This document shows, piece after piece, positions 37,718 through 42,850 of a DNA stretch of 42,850 nucleotides. The number at the start of each line of letters is the position of its first letter. The stretch's first letter is position 1. The stretch is from Acidobacteriota bacterium (GTDB lineage: Bacteria; Acidobacteriota; Vicinamibacteria; Fen-336), in assembly GCA_011526565.1 (NCBI GenBank), contig WYBL01000121.1:1-42850 (forward strand). The letters are read 5' to 3'. The notes under the pieces were generated by a model, which was given only the letters and a program-made list of their open reading frames with translations, had not been told where the DNA came from and did not search any database. A program made the translations under genes and the position numbers.

Positions 37718-38628
37718 GCGCCGCGCCGCCGGCCGTGCCGACCCGCTTCGTGCGCACCGCCCACGTGGCCCGCAAGGAGCGGGCAGAGGGCGTGGCCCGC
37801 TTCCTGTTCTTCCTGATGGCCGCCGCGATGGTCGTGCCGCTGTGCGCGATCCTCGGCTACCTGCTGTGGAAGGCCGCCCCCGCCCTGCACCTCGGTTTCC
37901 TGCTCGACGTGCCCAAGAAGGGCATGACCGAGGGCGGCATCTGGCCCGCCTTCGTCGGCACCCTCTACCTCGTCGGGATGTCGCTCGCGGTGTCCGCCCC
38001 GGTCGGCGTGCTGGCCGCGGTCTACCTCAACGAGTACTCGCGCGACAACGCCTTCACCCGCGCCATCAACCTCGCGGTGATCAACCTGGCCGGCGTGCCC
38101 AGCATCGTGCACGCGCTGTTCGGCCTCGGCGCCTTCGTCTACGCCGCGAAGTTCGGCTACTCGATCCTGTCCGCCTCGCTGACGCTCGCGATCATGACGC
38201 TGCCGGTGATCATCGCCTCCACCCGCGAGGCGCTGGCCTCGGTGCCGCACTCGTTCCGCGAGGCCTGCTGGAACGTCGGCGCCAGCCGCTGGCAGACGAT
38301 CCAGGCGGTGGTGCTGCCCAACTCGATCAGCGGCATCCTGACCGGGCTGATCCTGCAGGTCAGCCGCGCGGCCGGCGAGACGGCGCCGATCATGTTCACC
38401 GGCGCCGTGTTCTACAAGGCGGTGCAGCGCGGCGACCTGTTCCCCTACCGGCTCGACGAGCAGTGCATGGCGCTCTCGATGCACCTCTACACGGTGGCCA
38501 CCCAGGTGCCGAACGTGCAGGAGGCGATCCCCTACGCCACCGCCGTCGTGCTGCTCGGCTCGGTGCTGCTGGTCAACGCGACGGCCGTCACCCTGCGGGT
38601 GTGGCTGCGGGGGCGCAAGCGGTGGTGA
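37714..38628 (+). CDS. pstA: Phosphate ABC transporter permease PstA
   Basis: 304-residue permease, partner of PstC. A ~35-residue cytoplasmic N-terminus precedes the first helix (FLFFLMAAAMVVPLCAILGY). Family motifs are GGIWPAFVGTLYLVGMSLA, VPSIVHALFGLGAF, the EAA loop (SFREACWNVGASRWQTIQ, then VLPNSISGILTG) and VSRAAGETAPIMFTG. The start is GTG 37714, overlapping the pstC stop as GTGA with GAGGAGG five bases upstream. The stop overlaps the pstB1 start in the same way, so all pst genes are coupled. Confidence 0.93.
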   Translation: MSAAPPAVPTRFVRTAHVARKERAEGVARFLFFLMAAAMVVPLCAILGYLLWKAAPALHLGFLLDVPKKGMTEGGIWPAFVGTLYLVGMSLAVSAPVGVLAAVYLNEYSRDNAFTRAINLAVINLAGVPSIVHALFGLGAFVYAAKFGYSILSASLTLAIMTLPVIIASTREALASVPHSFREACWNVGASRWQTIQAVVLPNSISGILTGLILQVSRAAGETAPIMFTGAVFYKAVQRGDLFPYRLDEQCMALSMHLYTVATQVPNVQEAIPYATAVVLLGSVLLVNATAVTLRVWLRGRKRW

Positions 38629-39422
38629 ACGGATCCCGCACGGCGCCTCCGCCGGCCGCGCCGGCCGCGCCGGCCCGCATCCAGGTCGCCGACCTGCGCC
38701 TGTCGTACGGCGACAAGGAGGTGATCCACGGCATCTCGTTCGACGTGCGCGCGAACGAGATCCTGGGCGTGATCGGCCCCGCCCAGTCGGGCAAGAGCTC
38801 GATGCTGCGCTGCCTCAACCGCACGATCGAGTTCGTCGCGGGCGCCCGCGTCTCGGGCACGGTGCACGTCGACGGCGAAGACGTCTCCCGCACCCGCGAC
38901 GTGCACGCGCTGCGCCGCAAGATCGGCATGGTGGCGCCGCTGCCGGTCGGGCTGCCGCTCACCATCTACGACAACGTCGCGTTCGCGCCGCGCTGCGCCG
39001 GGCTGCGCGACCGCGCCGAGCTCGACGCGCTGGTCGAGCACTGCCTGCGCCAGGCGGCGCTGTGGGACGAGGTCAAGGACCGCCTCGGCTCGCTGGGCAC
39101 CGCGCTCTCCGGCGGCCAGCAGCAGCGGCTCACGATCGCCCGCGCGCTGTCGCACCGGCCCGAGGTGCTGTGCCTCGACGAGTTCTCGATCGCCATCGAC
39201 CCGGTGACGACGATGCGGATCGAGGACGTGCTGAAGGAGCTGCGCCGCGAGATCACGATCATCCTGGTCACCAACCTGACCCAGCAGGCGCGGCGGCTGG
39301 CCGACCGCACGATGTTCATGCTGAACGGCCGCATCGTCGAGCTCGACCGCACCGACGTCGTGTTCTCGGAGCAGCCCGGCAGCCGTCAGACCTGGGACTA
39401 CGTGAACGGCAACTTCGGATGA
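38625..39422 (+). CDS. PstB-like ATPase 1: LSGGQ intact, Q-loop and H-loop lost
   Basis: 265 residues. Phosphate-importer type ABC ATPase. Walker A is GPAQSGKSS (51-59), the signature LSGGQQQR (161-168) is perfect and Walker B is VLCLDE (181-186). Two catalytic elements are changed: the Q-loop Gln of GMVFQ is Pro105 (GMVAP, 101-105) and the switch His of VTH is Asn217 (VTN). The D-loop reads IAIDP rather than SALDP. Such a subunit could donate its signature motif to a partner but would be poor at hydrolysing ATP bound to its own Walker A. The partner is obvious: the next gene lacks exactly the signature. The start is GTG 38625, overlapping the pstA stop. The N-terminal Pro/Ala stretch (8-17) is not conserved. 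Confidence 0.9.
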   Translation: MNGSRTAPPPAAPAAPARIQVADLRLSYGDKEVIHGISFDVRANEILGVIGPAQSGKSSMLRCLNRTIEFVAGARVSGTVHVDGEDVSRTRDVHALRRKIGMVAPLPVGLPLTIYDNVAFAPRCAGLRDRAELDALVEHCLRQAALWDEVKDRLGSLGTALSGGQQQRLTIARALSHRPEVLCLDEFSIAIDPVTTMRIEDVLKELRREITIILVTNLTQQARRLADRTMFMLNGRIVELDRTDVVFSEQPGSRQTWDYVNGNFG

Positions 39423-40195
39423 CGGACGCGGCCCCGCTGGCGATCGAGACCCGGGGGCTCGACCTCTGGTACGGCGACTTCCAGGCGCTCTACGGCGTCG
39501 ACGTGCGCGTCCGCGCGGGGATCATCACCTCGCTGATCGGGCCCAGCGGCTGCGGCAAGACCACGCTGCTGCGCTGCTTCAACCGCATCAACGAGCGCTA
39601 CCCGAACGTGCGCACGGGCGGCGTGATCCGGGTGCTGGGCGAGGACATCTACGACCCGTCGGTGTCGCTGATCGAGCTGCGCAAGGCGGTCGGCATGGTG
39701 TTCCAGCGGCCCAACCCGCTGCCGATCTCGGTCTACGAGAACGTCGTCTTCGGCCTGCGCGTGCACACCCCGCGCGGGGAGCTGAAGCGCGCCGCGCTCG
39801 ACGAGGCGGTCGAGAAGGCGCTGACCGAGGTCGGGCTGTGGAAGGACCTCAAGGACCGGCTCCACGACCGGGCCACGACGCTGCAGCTCGAGCAGCAGCA
39901 GAAGCTGTGCATCGCGCGCCTCCTGCCGCTGAAGCCGGACATCATCCTGATGGACGAGCCGTGCTCGGCGCTCGACGTCGAGGGCACGCGGGCGATCGAG
40001 GAGCTGATGTTCGAGCTCCGCGGCCGCTACACGATCGTGATCGTCACCCACAACATGGCCCAGGCCCGCCGCGCCAGCGACGAGTGCGTGTTCCTGCTGC
40101 TCGGCAAGCTGATCGAGCACTCGCGCACCGCCGACCTGTTCCTGAGCCCGAAGGAGGCGCGCACCGCGGAGTACATCGAGGGCCGGTACGGATAG
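39419..40195 (+). CDS. PstB-like ATPase 2: Walker A/B, Q-loop and H-loop intact, LSGGQ lost
   Basis: 258 residues. Walker A GPSGCGKTT (41-49), Q-loop Gln96 in GMVFQRPNPLPIS, Walker B ILMDEP with Glu180, D-loop SALD and switch His211 in VTHNMAQA are all canonical PstB. The signature, however, is LQLEQQQK (155-162) instead of LSGGQQQR: both Gly and the Ser are gone. Alone, a homodimer would have no working signature facing either ATP. Paired with PstB1 the dimer gains one complete site (its own Walker/H-loop plus PstB1 LSGGQ) and one degenerate site. ATG 39419 overlaps the pstB1 stop (ATGA). Last gene of the operon; a hairpin follows. Confidence 0.92.
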   Translation: MTDAAPLAIETRGLDLWYGDFQALYGVDVRVRAGIITSLIGPSGCGKTTLLRCFNRINERYPNVRTGGVIRVLGEDIYDPSVSLIELRKAVGMVFQRPNPLPISVYENVVFGLRVHTPRGELKRAALDEAVEKALTEVGLWKDLKDRLHDRATTLQLEQQQKLCIARLLPLKPDIILMDEPCSALDVEGTRAIEELMFELRGRYTIVIVTHNMAQARRASDECVFLLLGKLIEHSRTADLFLSPKEARTAEYIEGRYG

Positions 40196-40201
40196 CGGCC
40201 G

Positions 40202-40219
40202 GGCGGCCAGACGGCCGCC
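40202..40219. terminator. Hairpin between convergent pstB2 and DUF309 genes
   Basis: A perfect 7-base inverted repeat, GGCGGCC-AGAC-GGCCGCC, fills the 25-base gap between the two convergent stop codons. There is no T-run on either strand, so it is not a classic intrinsic terminator; it may stop or protect both transcripts. Confidence 0.45.
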
Positions 40220-40220
40220 T

Positions 40221-40607
40221 TCACCGCGCGTCGCGCCACGCCGGTCGGTCCGCCGACCACTCCTCCGCCGTCACCTCCCGCTCGTCCTGCAGCCGCGCCT
40301 GCCAGCGCCGCAACTGCGCGCGCAGCCCCTCGACGTCCAGCCCCAGGGCGGCGTCCGGGCAGGGCGCCAGCCGTTGCAGCGAACGCGCCAGCAGGCTGCG
40401 CGCGCCCCCGCGGTTGCCGTTGCCCAGGTGGTAGAAGGCGACCGCCGACTGGATCAGCCCCTGCAGCAGGTCGCGGGCGGGGCCGCGATGGCCGGCCCAG
40501 GCCTCCTCCAGCACGTCGTGGCACTCGAAGTAGTGGCCGGCCTCGAACAGCCGGCGCGCCTCGTCGAGCGCCGCCCGGTCGGCGGGTTCCAGCGGCGGCA
40601 GGTCCAT
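40221..40607 (-). CDS. DUF309 family protein
   Basis: 128 residues, soluble and helical. The family core is clear: LFEAGHYFECHDVLEEAWAG followed by DLLQGLIQSAVAFYHLGNGNRGGARSLL. The His/Glu pattern (ExHxxLE and the HxxxGN turn) suggests a metal or small-ligand pocket, but the function of DUF309 proteins is not established as far as I know. It has no ribosome binding site; TAGACT lies five bases before the ATG, so the mRNA is likely leaderless. Divergent from the cyclic-nucleotide-domain gene with the two -10 boxes overlapping. Confidence 0.88.
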   Translation of the reverse strand: MDLPPLEPADRAALDEARRLFEAGHYFECHDVLEEAWAGHRGPARDLLQGLIQSAVAFYHLGNGNRGGARSLLARSLQRLAPCPDAALGLDVEGLRAQLRRWQARLQDEREVTAEEWSADRPAWRDAR

Positions 40608-40612
40608 GCTTC

Positions 40613-40622
40613 AGTCTAGAAT
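40613..40622. promoter_or_regulatory. Overlapping divergent -10 boxes for the DUF309 and cyclic-nucleotide-domain genes
   Basis: The ten bases AGTCTAGAAT hold TAGAAT on the plus strand (40617-40622, nine bases before ATG 40632) and TAGACT on the minus strand (40618-40613, five bases before ATG 40607). Only 24 bases separate the two start codons. Polymerase cannot occupy both at once, so the two genes should be expressed as alternatives from any one template. Confidence 0.55.
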
Positions 40623-40631
40623 CCCCGCCGC

Positions 40632-41300
40632 ATGCAATCCCGGAAGCTGGGCAGGGGCGACATCCTGTGGAAGCAGGGTGAACCGGCGGACCGCATGGCG
40701 GTCGTCGACGCGGGCAAGGTCGGGGTCTGGACCGACCGCCGGCTGGTCGGCGTGATGTATCCCAAGATGGTGCTCGGCGAGGCCGCGCTGCTGGCCCTCG
40801 GCGAAGCCCGGTCGGTGAACCGCTCGGCGAGCGTGATCGCGATCGAGGACGGCACCGCGCTCACCGAGTACCCGGCGACGCTGGTCCGCGACGCGATGGG
40901 AGCGGGCGTGCCGCGCCTCGTGCTGCGCACGCTGGCCAGCCAGGTCTGCCGCAACGCGCTGCTGATGCTGGCCGCCCACCCCAACGAGCCCGCGCTGGAG
41001 CACGTGCTGCGCGGCCTGATCAGCGGCCAGATCGAAGGCGAGCGCCACCTGAAGGCGGTCACCACCTGGGAGCGCTTCCTGGTCGTGTTCGAGGCGCTCT
41101 ACCACCTGCGCGAGGGCCTCGACGCGATGCGCGGCGCGCTGGTCGAGCCGCGCCCCGACTTCGAGCTGACGCTCGTCCGCGCCTCGGAGCTGTCGAAGGA
41201 CCTGCTGAAGTCGAAGGACGCGCTGGCCGACGTGCTCGAGTTCCTCGACGCCGAACGCGAGCGCGCGGTCCTGACCGGGCTCAACCCCCCGGCCCGGTAG
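40632..41300 (+). CDS. Cyclic-nucleotide-binding-domain-like protein of unknown function
   Basis: 222 residues. The first ~105 residues look like a cyclic-nucleotide-binding beta-barrel: GRGDILWKQGEPADRMAVVDAGKVGVW and VLGEAALLALGEARSVNRSASVIAIEDGTA, the second segment occupying the place of the phosphate-binding cassette (GExAL...RS). The rest (about 110-222) is helical with no DNA-binding winged helix, so it is not a Crp-type regulator; the C-terminal helix bundle (RASELSKDLLKSKDALADVL) may mediate partner binding. Whether it binds a nucleotide is unclear. The start is ATG 40632, leaderless by position of the -10. Its end overlaps a truncated gene on the other strand. Confidence 0.72.
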   Translation: MQSRKLGRGDILWKQGEPADRMAVVDAGKVGVWTDRRLVGVMYPKMVLGEAALLALGEARSVNRSASVIAIEDGTALTEYPATLVRDAMGAGVPRLVLRTLASQVCRNALLMLAAHPNEPALEHVLRGLISGQIEGERHLKAVTTWERFLVVFEALYHLREGLDAMRGALVEPRPDFELTLVRASELSKDLLKSKDALADVLEFLDAERERAVLTGLNPPAR

Positions 41301-41490
41301 CCGTCGGCCGGACTGCCGGGTCGACCAGCAGGTCGATGCCCTTGGTCGTCCGGACGCCACCGTGCAGGACGACGGCGAACCCGCCGATCAGGAGGTAGCG
41401 CGCCCCGGCCTCTTCGAGGGCGCGGGCGATGCGCCGGACGTCGTCGACGGTCGGGGGCCGGACCTCCGGGACATCTGCTTCGTCAGCCAA
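41281..41490 (-). pseudogene. Truncated nucleotidyltransferase (N-terminal piece)
   Basis: 69 codons from TTG 41490 (GGGGAGG seven bases upstream). It has only the start of an MNT-type nucleotidyltransferase: VDDVRRIARALEEAGARYLLIGGFAVVLHGG and then TTKGIDLLVD. In the family this motif reads TKDIDLLVD, so the first metal Asp is Gly here. After it the frame ends within 11 residues, and the last 20 bases overlap the 3' end of the cyclic-nucleotide-domain gene. The rest of the gene (usually another 100-200 codons) is absent, so I call it a remnant of a deletion. Confidence 0.65.
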
Positions 41491-41999
41491 AGCTGCGCCT
41501 CCCCGAAAGACGCGAAACGGTAGAGGCCACGAGTGGCCAGCCCGCGATTGCCCCGAAGGCTCCAGGGTGAGGGCCGCGGCAGCGCCTTCTCCTTCAGCGC
41601 GATCAGGGTCGGCAGGTCGATCACGTGGATCGACAGCCCCGGTTCGAGCGCCAGTTCCGGTGCGCTGTCGAGCAGATCCTCGTAGGCGAGGCCGTCCCCG
41701 ACGGTCCCGAGGCAATCCAGATCACCGAGACGTGTGGTCAGGAGCTGATGGCCGGGGCTGGAGAGGTGCGACCCGGCGGGCCGCAGCCCCCGGGCATCAT
41801 GCCGATAGATCGCTTCCAGGCCGGCCAGCACCTGGAGCAGGCGGGCCACGTTGTCGGGAGCGCGCCCATGCACGATGTCGAGGTCCACGGTGGCCACGGG
41901 GGCTCCCCTCAGGACGCCCGCCGCCATGCCGACCACGACGAAGTCGACTCCGGCCCGGGCCAGGAGGCGAAGGATCTCAGCGGGCGACGCGGTCGCCAT
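41388..41999 (-). pseudogene. Nucleotidyltransferase of the GAPVTTFDLDIVH type with a broken C-terminus
   Basis: The first ~140 residues from ATG 41999 are a good match to a small nucleotidyltransferase family: VDFVVVGMAAGVLRGAPVATVDLDIVH, APDNVARLL, SHLSSPGHQLL, LGDLDCLGTVGDGLAYEDLL and DLPTLIALKEKA. Intact members continue with about 30 residues of the form GREKDRAVLPVLRRTLEE. Here the frame changes to unrelated LPRPSPW, and a piece resembling that tail (ALTLE) appears in another frame just after, as expected from a deletion of some tens of bases with a frameshift. The extended frame then overlaps the next truncated gene. It is paired with the small upstream gene, as in intact cassettes, possibly an old toxin-antitoxin pair (inference). 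GTG 42008 is an alternative start. Confidence 0.65.
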
Positions 42000-42159
42000 C
42001 GGGCTCACGCAGCGCGGTCAGCGAGGACATGAACGCGCTGACCCGCTCGAGCCGCTCGAGCGGGGACAGCGCCAGCATCGCCCGGATCTGCGCGAGGTCC
42101 ACGCCGTTCTCGTCGAGATCGGGCTCGGCCGCGATCGCTTCTCCGGCCGGGGTCTCCAT
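41977..42159 (-). CDS. Small antitoxin-like partner of the nucleotidyltransferase gene
   Basis: 60 residues, soluble. The C-terminal half (RAMLALSPLERLERVSAFMSSL) resembles the short proteins that precede nucleotidyltransferases of this type in other bacteria, where the pattern is LALSPxxRL followed by a helix. Its 3' end overlaps the nucleotidyltransferase ATG by 23 bases. ATG 42159 has no ribosome binding site; TAGGCT lies exactly six bases upstream. It appears intact although its partner is broken. Function unknown; antitoxin is a guess from position. Confidence 0.6.
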   Translation of the reverse strand: METPAGEAIAAEPDLDENGVDLAQIRAMLALSPLERLERVSAFMSSLTALREPDGDRVAR

Positions 42160-42165
42160 GAGCGA

Positions 42166-42171
42166 AGCCTA
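42166..42171 (-). promoter_or_regulatory. -10 box six bases before the antitoxin-like gene
   Basis: TGCTAGGCT on the minus strand is an extended -10 (TG-N-TAGGCT, 42174-42166). The hexamer ends six bases before ATG 42159, the leaderless spacing seen at phoB and mtnA. Confidence 0.45.
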
Positions 42172-42209
42172 GCACCCGAGCCCGGCAGACCCTGGGCCGG
42201 CACCCGCGT

Positions 42210-42360
42210 TCAGCCTTCCGGCGAGGTGAGGGGCTCGAAGGACTCGGCGGCGCGGGCGCGCGCATCCTTCGACTCGACCGGGGGCAGCAGCTCGATGCGG
42301 CGGTCGGGGTTGTGCGGCATCCAGTCGGCCGACGACATGTACGTCGCCGCCGCCGTTGTA
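42210..42360 (-). pseudogene. Remnant of the 3' end of polyphosphate kinase (ppk1)
   Basis: The minus strand encodes TYMSSADWMPHNPDRRIELL followed by PPVESKDARARA and a stop at 42210. The SADWMxRNxDRRxE block with a following PVE is the conserved C-terminal signature of polyphosphate kinase 1. Just upstream, the bases nearest dsbA give YNGGGD in a different frame; in intact PPK1 an NGG segment directly precedes the SSADWM block, so there is a frameshift within the remnant too. No other ppk sequence precedes it: dsbA ends at 42363. So only ~50 codons remain, the rest lost. It fills most of the otherwise empty gap between 42160 and 42362. Confidence 0.6.
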
Positions 42361-42362
42361 GC

Positions 42363-42850
42363 TCAGGGCACCTGGTTGCGGCCGTCGGCGCGGGTTCCAG
42401 CCCGGCGCAACTCGTCCTCGACGACTTCCACGAACGCCGCGAGCGGCAGAGCGCCGTTCAGGAAGCGTCCGTTGACGAAGAAGGCCGGGGTCCCGGTCAC
42501 GCCCGCTTCCGCGCCGGCCCGCAGGTCGGCGTGGACCTCGGCCGCGCGGCGTCCGCTGTCGAGACAGGCGGCGAACCCGGCGGAATCGAGGCCCAGGGCC
42601 GCAGCGTGGCGCTTCAGGTCGTCGCTGCCGAGTGCTTTCGGGTTCGCGAAAAGCCGTTCGTGCATCGGCCAGAACTTCCCCTGTTCGTCGGCACAGCCCG
42701 CCGCCTCAGCGGCTTTCAGCGCCTCCTTGTGCATCGCCAGCGGGAAGTCCCGGAACACGATCCGGAGCTGCGTCGGGTAGCGCGCACGGAGCTGGACCAG
42801 CGTGGGCTCGACGCGTGCGCAGTACGGACACTGGAAGTCGGAGAAAGCGA
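42363..42850 (-). CDS. DsbA-family thioredoxin-fold oxidoreductase (5' end outside window)
   Basis: The last ~162 codons of a gene that begins beyond the window edge. The visible part starts at AFSDFQCPYCARVEPTL, with the CPYC active site, then FRDFPLAMHKEALKAAEAAGCA, FWPMHERLF and the cis-Pro loop GVTGTPAFFVNGRFLNG. This is the thioredoxin_4/DsbA-like group (DsbG/BdbD-like), normally extracytoplasmic, making or isomerising disulfides. LptD in this genome has the disulfide cysteines that depend on such an enzyme. An internal ATG at 42758 is not the start. It faces no overlapping gene at its 3' end, where the ppk remnant begins. Confidence 0.88.
   Translation of the reverse strand, partial: AFSDFQCPYCARVEPTLVQLRARYPTQLRIVFRDFPLAMHKEALKAAEAAGCADEQGKFWPMHERLFANPKALGSDDLKRHAAALGLDSAGFAACLDSGRRAAEVHADLRAGAEAGVTGTPAFFVNGRFLNGALPLAAFVEVVEDELRRAGTRADGRNQVP

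Overview
The window is very GC-rich, tightly packed DNA, and I saw no tRNA, rRNA, insertion sequence or CRISPR array. LptD, lipoproteins and an LPS-assembly operon indicate a diderm. Alternative complex III fused by operon to a caa3 oxidase, an A2-type oxidase subunit I and the ATGA/GTGA gene overlaps fit an aerobic Acidobacteriota-like lineage (Thermoanaerobaculia-like is my guess), with Myxococcota or a related group as the alternative. The taxonomy is inference only.

Layout. (1) 1-2163, plus strand: the end of sucA, an unusual sucB without an E1/E3-binding domain, and a DUF4230-like membrane protein. (2) 2157-15782, minus strand: one respiratory operon, actABCDEF, a small membrane protein, sco, and ctaC-D-E-F, followed by a sarcosine-oxidase-like flavoprotein. 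It carries electrons from quinol through alternative complex III to cytochrome c domains and the caa3 oxidase. (3) 15973-20577, plus strand: mtnA-tsaD, a small unknown gene, glycerate 2-kinase and grpE. (4) 20574-27896, minus strand: an envelope/isoprenoid operon, fabI-lptD-rmd-like-epimerase-(phytol kinase/phytyl-phosphate kinase fusion)-UbiA. (5) 27944-40195: a large phosphate block with a divergent 7TM/GAF histidine kinase, phoB-phoR, a CstB-like persulfide dioxygenase, then phoU*-pstS-pstC-pstA-pstB1-pstB2. (6) 40221-42850: a DUF309 gene and a cyclic-nucleotide-domain gene sharing one divergent promoter, a short decayed tract (two broken nucleotidyltransferases and a ppk tail), and the end of a dsbA-like gene.

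The most unusual part is the phosphate block. PhoU is fused to an arsenate-reductase/low-molecular-weight phosphatase domain whose catalytic Cys is Asp and whose two redox Cys are also gone, so the domain looks like a binding-only phosphate (oxyanion) sensor. The transporter has two tandem ATPases with complementary damage. PstB1 keeps LSGGQ but has lost the Q-loop Gln and H-loop His. PstB2 keeps Walker A, Q-loop, Walker B and H-loop but has LQLEQ instead of LSGGQ. This predicts an obligate heterodimer with one working and one degenerate ATP site. Four exact 11-bp-spaced TGAC repeats lead into a TTGACA-17-TATCGT promoter before phoU, and a two-repeat version lies before phoB.

A second window-wide pattern is that several transcription units have a TAnnnT-like -10 box only 5-9 bases before the start codon (mtnA, phoB, cstB-like, DUF309, cyclic-nucleotide-domain gene, antitoxin-like gene), suggesting common leaderless transcription.
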